Source: CAZAMB01 sp964486335 (GTDB taxonomy: Bacteria > Planctomycetota > Phycisphaerae > UBA1845). Taken from it: 61,920 nt of DNA. This document shows positions 42,682-49,917 of this stretch, piece after piece; the stretch's first letter is position 1; the number at the start of each line of letters is the position of its first letter. The notes beneath the pieces are model-generated. The model was given only the letters and a program-made list of their open reading frames with translations. It had not been told where the DNA came from and made no database searches. The stretch spans positions 1-61,920 of the forward strand of contig CAZAMB010000020.1 in assembly GCA_964486335.1 (NCBI GenBank). Reading direction: 5' to 3'. A program made the translations under genes and the position numbers.

Positions 42682-42971
42682 GACGGGATCAGCGTCATCG
42701 TTGCGGCTTGAATGGGCCCAGCGGCGGTGCATGTCTAGGATGAAGAGGTCGCATGTGTCTTGTCTTTGTTGATCGCTGCCTGCGAGCGGCGACCGGATCG
42801 GGCTTGCGAGATGCCGGCATGAGCGAACAGGACTCCCGCCGCAGCGGCGCGGACAATCTGACCGTTTTCCACTTCCCGTTCCTGCGCCTCGCCATGGGGC
42901 ATTGACTTGTTCGATTGATTCTTCGCGCGATGTGAACACTGTCACCATTTGCGCCAGTGACAGATGCAACG

Positions 42972-43460
42972 TTATTCGTCGCGCGCTTCACGCAGGTCCT
43001 GCTGATCGAGCACTTCAAAACTACGCTCGCGCAGAATGCGAATCGCGTTTTCGAGATTGTCGGGAAGCACGGCGATGGCCGCGCATCCTTTGGGTTGAAT
43101 GAGCAGAGGATAAGTGTAGTGAATGTTGATCTCGCCGCCGAGCAGCGCGGCCCACGTGTGCAGCAACGCGCGCTTTCCGTGCGGCAGGCTGACGACGATC
43201 ATCTCCGTTTCGCTCACCTGAAAGCCGGCGTCGGTGAGCACGTCGTATCCCTTGTCGGGATCGTCGAGGATCATTCGCACGATTGCGCAATCGACGGAAT
43301 AAACCACAGACACGGCGACGATGCGCACGTCCGTCTGGTCGAAGAGCCGCGTCAGCCGAAGCAATTGCCCCACGCGGTTTTCGATAAATACGGACTGCTG
43401 CCGCACCGTCGGGTAGGAATGCGCTTCGGCGGTTTCAAACGGCTGAATCTCCATCATCAT
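42972..43460 (-). CDS. ACT-domain protein (probable tandem ACT)
   Basis: The 162-residue protein shows two ACT-like units: S-V-F-I-E-N-R-V-G-Q-L-L-R-L-T-R-L-F-D near residue 24 with I-V-A-V-S-V-V-Y-S-V-D-C-A-I-V-R-M-I, and a second unit starting L-P-H-G-K-R-A-L-L-H-T-W-A-A-L-L-G-G-E-I-N-I with later G-C-A-A-I-A-V-L-P-D-N-L-E-N-A. ACT domains bind amino acids, and the pattern resembles the regulatory small subunit of acetolactate synthase, but no catalytic gene is adjacent. It is divergent from dnaK; an inverted repeat lies in the shared spacer. Confidence 0.75.
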   Translation of the reverse strand: MMMEIQPFETAEAHSYPTVRQQSVFIENRVGQLLRLTRLFDQTDVRIVAVSVVYSVDCAIVRMILDDPDKGYDVLTDAGFQVSETEMIVVSLPHGKRALLHTWAALLGGEINIHYTYPLLIQPKGCAAIAVLPDNLENAIRILRERSFEVLDQQDLREARDE

Positions 43461-43484
43461 GCTCGATCTTATCGGCCATTTGAC

Positions 43485-43511
43485 GAGTCGGTAGTGCCAA
43501 ACTACCGAATC
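43485..43511. promoter_or_regulatory. Inverted repeat in the ACT-gene/dnaK divergent spacer
   Basis: TCGGTAGT-GCCAA-ACTACCGA is a perfect 8-bp dyad (43488-43508), extended by two more pairs after one mismatch. It lies 25 bases upstream of the ACT-protein start. No T-run follows, so an operator is more likely than a terminator. It is not a CIRCE element. Confidence 0.45.
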
Positions 43512-43729
43512 GGCGCGTTTTCCGGTACTGTGCCAATTCCGCAGGGTCTTCGGCTGTCACGATGGCAGTCTTGTACCAACAGGCTTATCCATGGATTTCG
43601 TAAATAACGATAATAGCTGATGTTATGCAATTGACAACACCGAAAACGCTGGCATCGGTTCTGTAGTTCATTCTTCAGGTTCGCGCTGCGCGCTTTCGGT
43701 AGCTATTGAAATGATTGGAGGTTTCACAA

Positions 43730-45664
43730 GTGTCTAAAATCATTGGAATTGACCTTGGAACGACAAATTCAGTTGTCGCTGTCATGGAAGGCGAGTCGGT
43801 CAAGGTGCTGACCAACGCGCAAGGGGCACGCCTGACGCCCTCCGTCGTGGGCTTTACGGACAAGGGGGAACGGCTGATCGGCCAGATCGCCCGTCATCAG
43901 CAGGTCACCAATCCGGAAAACACAGTCTATTCGATCAAGCGTTTCATGGGCCGTCGGCACAGTGAAGTCACATCCGAGGAGAAGATCGTCCCATACAAGG
44001 TCGTCGGCGGGTCCGAGGAACTCGTGAAGGTGGACATCCGCGGCAAGCAATACACGCCGCCGGAAATCAGCGCGATGATTCTTCAGGACCTTAAGAAGAC
44101 GGCGGAGGATTACCTCGGCCAGAAAGTCGATCGCGCGGTCATCACCGTGCCGGCGTACTTCAACGACTCGCAGCGCAAGGCCACCAAGGACGCGGGGGAG
44201 ATCGCGGGCCTGAAAGTGGAGCGCATCATCAACGAACCGACGGCGGCGGCGCTGGCGTACGGACTCGACAAGAAGAAAGAGCAGACCATCGCCGTGTTCG
44301 ACCTCGGCGGCGGCACGTTCGACATTTCGATTCTGGAGATCGACCCCGAAATCGGCACGTTCGAAGTGAAGGCGACCAGCGGCGACGGACACCTCGGCGG
44401 CGACGATTACGATGAGGTGCTCATCAACTTTCTGGCCGAGGACTTCCGCAAGAAGGAAGGCATCGACCTGCGCAAGGACCCGATGGCGCTTCAGCGTCTC
44501 AAGGAGGCGGGCGAGAAGGCCAAGTGCGAACTCTCCACCGTGATGGAGACGACGATCAACCTGCCGTACGTCACCGCGACGGCGAGCGGACCGAAGCACC
44601 TGCAAGTCACCGTCACGCGCAGCCAGTTCGAGCAGATGACGCGAAGCCTCACCGAGCGCTGCCGCAAGCCGGTGCTGGAGACGCTCGAAAGCGCGAAGAT
44701 GACCCCGAAGAATATCGACGAGGTGGTGCTCGTGGGCGGATCGACACGCATGCCCGCGGTGCAGCAGCTCGTGAAGGAAATCTTCGGCAAGGAGCCGAAC
44801 AAGAGCATCAATCCGGACGAGGTCGTCGCGGTCGGAGCGGCCATTCAGGGCGCGGTGCTCGCGGGCCACAAGGACGACATCGTGCTGCTCGACGTGACGC
44901 CGCTGACGCTGGGCGTTGAGACGCTCGGCGGGGTGGCCACGCCGCTCATCGAAGCCAACACGACCATTCCGACGTCGAAGACCGAGACCTTCTCGACGGC
45001 GGCGGACAACCAGACCGAGGTGACGATCCACGTGCTCCAGGGCAACCGTCCGATGGCCGTCGACAATCGCACGCTGGGCCGGTTCAACCTGTCGGGGATC
45101 GCGGCGGCTCGGCGGGGTCTGCCGCAGATCGAGGTGACGTTTGATATTGACCGCAACGGGATCATCAACGTTTCGGCGAAGGACAAGGCCACCGGACGCG
45201 AACAGTCGATTCGTATCGAGGGGAGCGGCGGGCTCTCGAAGGAAGACATCGAGCGGATGAAGAAGGACGCCGAGTCGCACGCGGCTGAGGACCTCAAGAA
45301 GGCCGAGACGGTGCAGACGCGGAACATGGCCGAGAACACGGCGTATCAGATCGAGCAGCAGCTTTCGGAGCATGGCGACAAGATTCCGGCGTCGGATCGA
45401 TCGACGGTGGAGGCGTCGCTGAACAACCTCAAGAGCGTGCTGAAGGGTGACGACGCGGAGGCGATCAAGAAGGCGCACGAGAAGTTGATGAAGGATGCGC
45501 AAGTGATCGGGAAGATCATCTATGAGGCCGCGGCGCAGGCGTCGCAGGCGGCGGGCGCGGGCGGTCCGGGCGGCGGGGCTGATGCGCATGGCGGCAGCGC
45601 GCCCGGCGGCGACGGCAAGGACGACGTGATCGACGCAGAGTACGAAGTGAAGGATGCGAAGTAG
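43730..45664 (+). CDS. dnaK: Molecular chaperone DnaK (Hsp70)
   Basis: The GTG at 43730 has GGAGG eight bases upstream and gives M-S-K-I-I-G-I-D-L-G-T-T-N-S-V-V. The 644-residue protein has the ATPase domain (A-V-I-T-V-P-A-Y-F-N-D-S-Q-R; I-I-N-E-P-T-A-A-A-L-A-Y-G; A-V-F-D-L-G-G-G-T-F-D-I-S; V-V-L-V-G-G-S-T-R-M-P), the D-V-T-P-L-T-L-G linker/substrate domain start and the helical lid. The Gly-rich C-terminus ends D-V-I-D-A-E-Y-E-V-K-D-A-K. grpE and dnaJ are not adjacent. No CIRCE element was found; a TTGACA at 43631 has no matching -10 box at normal spacing. Confidence 0.97.
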   Translation: MSKIIGIDLGTTNSVVAVMEGESVKVLTNAQGARLTPSVVGFTDKGERLIGQIARHQQVTNPENTVYSIKRFMGRRHSEVTSEEKIVPYKVVGGSEELVKVDIRGKQYTPPEISAMILQDLKKTAEDYLGQKVDRAVITVPAYFNDSQRKATKDAGEIAGLKVERIINEPTAAALAYGLDKKKEQTIAVFDLGGGTFDISILEIDPEIGTFEVKATSGDGHLGGDDYDEVLINFLAEDFRKKEGIDLRKDPMALQRLKEAGEKAKCELSTVMETTINLPYVTATASGPKHLQVTVTRSQFEQMTRSLTERCRKPVLETLESAKMTPKNIDEVVLVGGSTRMPAVQQLVKEIFGKEPNKSINPDEVVAVGAAIQGAVLAGHKDDIVLLDVTPLTLGVETLGGVATPLIEANTTIPTSKTETFSTAADNQTEVTIHVLQGNRPMAVDNRTLGRFNLSGIAAARRGLPQIEVTFDIDRNGIINVSAKDKATGREQSIRIEGSGGLSKEDIERMKKDAESHAAEDLKKAETVQTRNMAENTAYQIEQQLSEHGDKIPASDRSTVEASLNNLKSVLKGDDAEAIKKAHEKLMKDAQVIGKIIYEAAAQASQAAGAGGPGGGADAHGGSAPGGDGKDDVIDAEYEVKDAK

Positions 45665-45681
45665 GCAAGGAGTGCCGAGAG

Positions 45682-46293
45682 ATGCCATGGGTAGTTGTAA
45701 TTGGTGTCGTAGCCATTGTCGCGTTGTTTTTGTTTAGGTCTCAGCTGGCCGCACTCTTGGACCGGACGCGCGGCCTCAGGGTTGGGCCATTACGCGTCTC
45801 GACAGGGTCCAGCAGAACCCACGGAACGGAACAAGCCTCTCCACAGACAGTAGAGGACCTCCTTCGGGCATTCGACAGTCCGATGCTGCGAGAACAAGAG
45901 GAGGCGATCAAGAGTGATATAGCGAACCGTGGCTTGGGTGACACCTCGAACACCATCAAGGTCTTGGTTCGACATCTAGCTGCGACACAGATCGCCCTAC
46001 TATTTAACCGAATCGATCAATTAATCTTCGGTACCCAGCTGACGCTTTTGCGGTTTCTGAACGCATCACCCAACGGAGGGACCTACGAGCAAGCCAAGAT
46101 TTTTTACGGCAAAGCCGTCGCCGAATCGAGCGACTTTTCCAGTGATTTTACTTTTGAGGAATGGATTTCCTTCTTGCGGTCGTACACGCTCTGTACGGAG
46201 TTGAATGGGAACCTCTGGATCACCCAACGCGGGCGTGAGTTCTTGACTTACTTGACGCAACAGGGGCGCGAAACGGCGTGGCGCTCGTTCTGA
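45682..46293 (+). CDS. Membrane-anchored protein with C-terminal winged-helix-like domain (unknown)
   Basis: A 203-residue protein with AAGGAG nine bases before the ATG. Residues 3-18 form a membrane anchor (W-V-V-V-I-G-V-V-A-I-V-A-L-F-L-F), then a basic segment. A middle helical region (residues 55-120) contains T-V-E-D-L-L-R-A-F-D and L-F-N-R-I-D-Q-L-I-F-G-T-Q. The C-terminal 85 residues (F-E-E-W-I-S-F-L-R-S-Y-T-L, L-W-I-T-Q-R-G-R-E-F-L-T-Y-L-T-Q) look like a winged helix. I recognise no named family. It is 17 bases after dnaK but differs in codon use, so it may be an insertion at that point. Confidence 0.6.
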   Translation: MPWVVVIGVVAIVALFLFRSQLAALLDRTRGLRVGPLRVSTGSSRTHGTEQASPQTVEDLLRAFDSPMLREQEEAIKSDIANRGLGDTSNTIKVLVRHLAATQIALLFNRIDQLIFGTQLTLLRFLNASPNGGTYEQAKIFYGKAVAESSDFSSDFTFEEWISFLRSYTLCTELNGNLWITQRGREFLTYLTQQGRETAWRSF

Positions 46294-46447
46294 GATGGAT
46301 ACTGACCGGCAAAGACGCGGTCGCCGGGCGCGGGGTGGGTCACGAGGCGCCGGATAATAGAGCTATATTGCGACGCGAACTCCTCGCATTTCTTCGGACT
46401 TACTTGTCTCTGGGCGCACCCATAAGGCGAGAAAGGAACGTAACTCG

Positions 46448-47032
46448 ATGCTCAAGAAAATGAAGGCTCAAGCGGTTCCCGCGGGACTATTCGTGAGCGA
46501 AGTTATCATAGCTTTCTTTTCTGTCATTCCGACTTGGGTCCTTGGGTTCCTGATTGGATTCACCGTGTTTTGGCTCGTTTGGTCGATATTTTTCGATAGT
46601 CAGCTAGTCAAACGGCACCCTTTCTTGCGCGACTGGTTTCCGTTCCTTGATCCGCTTGGCGAATCCCTTTCAGACACTGAATTGCATTCTCGCTACATAG
46701 ACGGGAAGGTATTCAAACTGACCGAACTTGCGGTCGACGGAGAGGTCTGTGATAGAACTTTCGAAAACTGTGTCATTCATGGCCCGGCTGTGGTTGCACC
46801 AAGCGACTACACCTCGCAGTTTGATTGCGAATATGTCGCTAATGATGATCCGCTTCAGCTTTATTGGGTTCTCGATTTTCAACCAGATGTTACCCCGTTG
46901 TCAAAGCTCCCCCAGGGAGCGTTAATTACTCGAAAATGCACATTCAAAAAGTGTCGATTCGTGGGAATAGGCTGGGTTACTACAAAGGACGATGCTGAAA
47001 AAAAGGCTGCATCGCTGCGCCGACCCAAGTAG
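46448..47032 (+). CDS. Membrane protein of unknown function with Cys-rich C-terminal strands
   Basis: A 194-residue protein with two close membrane segments at about 10-32 and 36-53 (G-L-F-V-S-E-V-I-I-A-F-F-S-V-I-P-T-W-V-L; F-L-I-G-F-T-V-F-W-L-V-W-S-I-F-F). The soluble part has pentapeptide-like strands: F-E-N-C-V-I-H-G-P near residue 102 and C-T-F-K-K-C-R-F-V-G-I-G near residue 166. The gene is clearly lower in GC than its neighbours, which suggests recent acquisition. AAAGGA lies about 13 bases upstream. I recognise no family; similar two-helix anchors appear in the adjacent Mrr-like protein. Confidence 0.55.
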   Translation: MLKKMKAQAVPAGLFVSEVIIAFFSVIPTWVLGFLIGFTVFWLVWSIFFDSQLVKRHPFLRDWFPFLDPLGESLSDTELHSRYIDGKVFKLTELAVDGEVCDRTFENCVIHGPAVVAPSDYTSQFDCEYVANDDPLQLYWVLDFQPDVTPLSKLPQGALITRKCTFKKCRFVGIGWVTTKDDAEKKAASLRRPK

Positions 47033-47046
47033 GAGAGCTTGGTCGA

Positions 47047-47177
47047 GCGGGCTTTTCCCGCCCTACGATCTGGGGCGCATCGGTCGGGCAGGGCGTTGTC
47101 AGGACCAACGCAGCGAATGACACGTCCGATTCGCCGAGAGGCCGCGCGAGCTGAAGCTCGCGGCTCGCTACAGCCGC
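47047..47177. repeat. Cluster of short inverted repeats upstream of the Mrr-like gene
   Basis: Three hairpins occur in a row: GCGGG/CCCGC at 47047-47061, CGAGC/GCTCG at 47147-47160, and GCGGCT/AGCCGC at 47160-47177. Repeat copy A at 47183 follows with its own dyad. Such strings of small palindromes are typical of intergenic mosaic repeats and not of genes; none has a T-run. Confidence 0.5.
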
Positions 47178-47182
47178 GTAAA

Positions 47183-47256
47183 GCGTGCTATGCACGCCGG
47201 AGTAGATCGGAATGCGGAGGCGGACGGAGCCCTCGTCCTTTCTTTCTGTTGTTCCA
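47183..47256 (+). repeat. Dispersed repeat, copy A (direct repeat with 48126-48197)
   Basis: It begins with the dyad GCGTGC-TAT-GCACGC and ends in T-rich TTTCTGTTGTTCCA. About 41 of the first 50 bases match copy B in the same orientation. It ends 34 bases before the Mrr-like gene start. Confidence 0.7.
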
Positions 47257-47290
47257 GCAATGCTACATCGTGTGAGACGGAGGATCGTGT

Positions 47291-48124
47291 TTGAGCCGAC
47301 GACGGAGCGATGCTGATCAATGGTTCGATGACCTCCGTGCCATGATGGCTCTAGTTCCATCCTGGGTCGGACCGGTGATGGTCGTTGTGTTTTATCTGCT
47401 TGGCCGGTTCATCATCCAAGCGATCCCGCAGAATACCAGTAATCCGACAGCAATTCTCGCAAAAGTGGTCTTGCCTTGGCTACCGGGCATCCTTTTCGTC
47501 GCCTGGATTCTCGCGGAGTTTACGAAGTTCACGAACCGCCGGCGACTGGGTGGCGTGGGCAAAGTAGCCGACATTCGCGCGATGGACTGGCGCGAATTTG
47601 AGAAGCTCGTCGGCGAAGCGTATCGACGACAGGGATTCACAGTTCGAGAAACTCCCGACGGGCCGGATGGTGGGTACGATTTGATCCTTTCGCGGGGCGG
47701 GGAAAAAACGCTGGTGCAGTGCAAACGGTGGCGGACTTGGAAGGTGGACGTCAAAGCGGTTCGTGAGTTTTACGGCGTGATGGCGAGTGAAGGCGCGGCT
47801 CGCGGGATTTTCGTGTCCACAGGGCGATACACGGCAGACGCTCATGCGTTTGTCAAGGACAAACAACTCGAACTCATCGACGGCGAAGCGCTGGTGCGAA
47901 TGATCGACGAAATAAGGAAGACTCGCGACAGTACTACGCCCGGCAGCGACGGCACGCAATCAGAAAGAACGATTGACACACCGCCTCTTTGTCCTCGGTG
48001 TGGCGCACCGATGATCCTTAGAATGGCGAAAAGAGGGTTCAATGCAGGAACTCAGTTTTTTGGCTGCTCGAAGTATCCGTCCTGTCGGGGGAAGCGACCG
48101 CAGAATCCAGTTGCAGCCAGTTAG
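47291..48124 (+). CDS. Membrane-anchored Mrr-type restriction endonuclease with topoisomerase zinc ribbon
   Basis: A TTG start with GGAGG seven bases upstream gives 277 residues. Two membrane helices lie at about 20-44 and 55-75 (L-V-P-S-W-V-G-P-V-M-V-V-V-F-Y-L-L-G; V-V-L-P-W-L-P-G-I-L-F-V-A-W-I-L). The Mrr-cat nuclease domain follows: M-D-W-R-E-F-E-K-L-V-G-E-A-Y-R-R-Q-G-F, then G-P-D-G-G-Y-D-L-I-L and L-V-Q-C-K-R-W, the D...QxK catalytic core. The C-terminal ribbon reads C-P-R-C-G-A-P-M-I-L-R, then F-F-G-C-S-K-Y-P-S-C. The protein likely cleaves or binds foreign or modified DNA at the membrane. It is bracketed by direct repeats A and B. Confidence 0.82.
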   Translation: MSRRRSDADQWFDDLRAMMALVPSWVGPVMVVVFYLLGRFIIQAIPQNTSNPTAILAKVVLPWLPGILFVAWILAEFTKFTNRRRLGGVGKVADIRAMDWREFEKLVGEAYRRQGFTVRETPDGPDGGYDLILSRGGEKTLVQCKRWRTWKVDVKAVREFYGVMASEGAARGIFVSTGRYTADAHAFVKDKQLELIDGEALVRMIDEIRKTRDSTTPGSDGTQSERTIDTPPLCPRCGAPMILRMAKRGFNAGTQFFGCSKYPSCRGKRPQNPVAAS

Positions 48125-48125
48125 G

Positions 48126-48197
48126 GCGTGCTGTGCACGCCGGAGTGGTTCGGCATCTGAAGGCGGGCGGAGTCCGCCGTACCGTTCTTTTGTTCCA
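48126..48197 (+). repeat. Dispersed repeat, copy B (direct repeat with 47183-47256)
   Basis: It starts two bases after the Mrr-like stop with GCGTGC-TGT-GCACGC, contains GGCGGA-G-TCCGCC, and ends TTCTTTTGTTCCA. It has the same orientation as copy A and a length of 72 against 74 bases. Confidence 0.7.
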
Positions 48198-48241
48198 ACC
48201 GCACCACGCGTGCGAATCGTCATTGAATGAAGGTTGATTCC

Positions 48242-48267
48242 TCCGCCCGGCCGGGGCGGAATTGTTT
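48242..48267 (+). terminator. Possible rho-independent terminator after the Mrr-like gene
   Basis: TCCGCCC-GGCCG-GGGCGGA forms a 7-bp GC-rich stem followed by ATTGTTTT on the plus strand. It lies about 118 bases after the Mrr-like stop and before the convergent last gene of the molybdoenzyme operon. Confidence 0.45.
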
Positions 48268-48319
48268 TCGGGCGGCACGCACCCAACCGGTCTCGAAGGA
48301 AGAAATCGAGCGGAAGATG

Positions 48320-49090
48320 TCAGGTAGGGCAAACCTCGACTTCGCTTCGAACATCTTCCCCTTCCCCCTGAAATAACCGGCGGGGCTCGGTGGCCCAAGC
48401 CAGGATTTGCGGATGCGTCAAGACGTCGGCGGCCAGCACTTTCTCAAACATACCACGTACCGTGGATACCGCGTCAGAGGGGAACGCTTTGCAAAATACG
48501 GGCCACAGCCTCTGAACGTTGTCCTCTTGGAGCTTGCCCGAGCGGATCAGACGCCCTTCCACGTAGACATCCCAGATCGCGGCGTATCGATCGCGTACTG
48601 CATTCTGCCGCGGCGCGGCCAAATCGGGCAAGTTCGGTTCATACGCGAAACGCTCTTCCAGCATGTCCTCGATGTGCTGGAGCTGGCGGTAAAGCCATGG
48701 GCCGAGGCGCCCTGGTTCCAGGAACGCATCGGGGCAAAGGGCAACGATCATCACCCTATGTCCAAGCGCCGTTTCGCCGCCCGACTTTTCCCGGTAAAGA
48801 TCAACACTCTGCGCGCGGGCGCGGTCGGCCTCGCGGACGACGCATCGCTCCAGTCCTCCATTGATCAGCGGGAAGCCGCGAACGTAGGAAGGAACGACTT
48901 GGTCCAAGCCGAAGCGCCGGAAAAGTCCTCCATTCCATTCGCGAAAGAGTCGCTGTCGCAGCTCCCCATCATCGATGCAGTAGAGTCTGTCCAGGGTCTC
49001 GTGCAGAGTGCACTCTTTTTCCGCATCCTGTCGAGCCGCGAGAAACGTCGCTTGCTCCACGAGCTGCGGATCGTATTCGAAACGGATCAT
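48320..49090 (-). CDS. Unknown protein at the end of the molybdoenzyme operon (256 aa)
   Basis: A soluble protein with no signal peptide. It begins M-I-R-F-E-Y-D-P-Q-L-V-E-Q-A, has L-H-E-T-L-D-R-L-Y near residue 29, a strand V-M-I-V-A-L-C-P-D-A-F-L near residue 113, R-Q-L-Q-H-I-E-D-M-L-E-E-R-F and D-R-Y-A-A-I-W-D-V-Y-V-E-G-R-L. I do not recognise a family. Its ATG overlaps the chaperone stop by four bases (ATGA), so it is translationally coupled and most likely serves assembly or maturation of the molybdoenzyme. It contains few Cys, so a redox role is unlikely. Confidence 0.7.
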   Translation of the reverse strand: MIRFEYDPQLVEQATFLAARQDAEKECTLHETLDRLYCIDDGELRQRLFREWNGGLFRRFGLDQVVPSYVRGFPLINGGLERCVVREADRARAQSVDLYREKSGGETALGHRVMIVALCPDAFLEPGRLGPWLYRQLQHIEDMLEERFAYEPNLPDLAAPRQNAVRDRYAAIWDVYVEGRLIRSGKLQEDNVQRLWPVFCKAFPSDAVSTVRGMFEKVLAADVLTHPQILAWATEPRRLFQGEGEDVRSEVEVCPT

Positions 49091-49917
49091 CTTCCGTTCC
49101 CCGATCGAACGTCCATTTCCAGTTGAACGAGACGATTCGCTCCGGTGTCGCCGCAGCCGGCTGTGTCGCAGTCGATCGTGGAATCGCGCTCCGGATCAGC
49201 CGGGCGCAGCTCGAGCCATTGAGGCCCGATTTCGATCTCGAAGCGGCGGCATTCCTCACGGATAAACGCTGAGGCCAGCGAAGCGGCGCGCCCGTAGAAG
49301 CCGTCAGAGTCTGCGGCTTCGAGGCGATGCGAGAATGCCGGAAGCCATTTGGCCAAATGATCGCGCAGGAACAGGCGCTGGGCATCCGCGCAAGTTTCGG
49401 ACAAGTCACGGTTGTCATTCTGCTGCCCCCACGCTTCCTTCGCGCAGAGTACGCTCAGAAACTCGCACTCCACCGCAACGTGATCGGCCCGCTCGAAGGC
49501 TGCTTCCGTCAGATTCAATCCAAAGGCATTGTAGAAGCCGGCCAGATCCGCCAGCTCGGCTGTCTGCTGAATGATCTCGCCGCGGCCATATTCCAGCTCG
49601 TACGGCGGGCAGCTTCCTCGCACGGAATGGCCGAACAGCCGTACAAATTCGGCCTGTAAACTCGCCAACAGATTCGAGAGCGGCGATTGCACGAGTCGGC
49701 TGATCAACTCTCGCAGGTCATTCACCTTGACAGCCAGGCTCGGCGGCAGTTCATCCAAACCGCCGAGAAGCGCATCCACACCGGAAGGCCGCAAGAAGCA
49801 CCCAGCAAAGGCTTCATCCGGGTAGCGCCACGCGTTCGCCAGAAGGGCATAGCACCCCGCCCGAACGTCGGCTGGAATACCATCAAATGGAGTTTGCGTG
49901 CTTTTCCGGTCGGACAT
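49087..49917 (-). CDS. TorD-like chaperone of a type II DMSO-reductase-family enzyme
   Basis: The 276-residue cytoplasmic protein is mostly helical: G-C-Y-A-L-L-A-N-A-W-R-Y-P-D-E-A-F, L-Q-A-E-F-V-R-L-F-G-H, then C-P-P-Y-E-L-E-Y-G and G-F-Y-N-A-F-G-L-N. This is the E-x-x-R-L-F...P-P-Y-E-x-x-Y...D-x-x-G-F-Y pattern of TorD/NarJ chaperones. The C-terminal 80 residues form an unusual extension with C-D-T-A-G-C-G. Such chaperones guard cofactor insertion and Tat export of the catalytic subunit. ATG 49917 lies 35 bases inside the end of the FeS subunit gene, so translation is coupled. Confidence 0.85.
   Translation of the reverse strand: MSDRKSTQTPFDGIPADVRAGCYALLANAWRYPDEAFAGCFLRPSGVDALLGGLDELPPSLAVKVNDLRELISRLVQSPLSNLLASLQAEFVRLFGHSVRGSCPPYELEYGRGEIIQQTAELADLAGFYNAFGLNLTEAAFERADHVAVECEFLSVLCAKEAWGQQNDNRDLSETCADAQRLFLRDHLAKWLPAFSHRLEAADSDGFYGRAASLASAFIREECRRFEIEIGPQWLELRPADPERDSTIDCDTAGCGDTGANRLVQLEMDVRSGNGR

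Noticed and set aside
43500..43730. CIRCE (HrcA) operator or sigma-32-type promoter for dnaK
   Set aside because: No TTAGCACTC/GAGTGCTAA dyad is present, and the TTGACA at 43631 lacks a -10 box at 16-18 bases.
43769..45688. 639-codon open frame on the minus strand
   Set aside because: Antisense shadow of dnaK; Arg/Leu/His-rich with no domain pattern.
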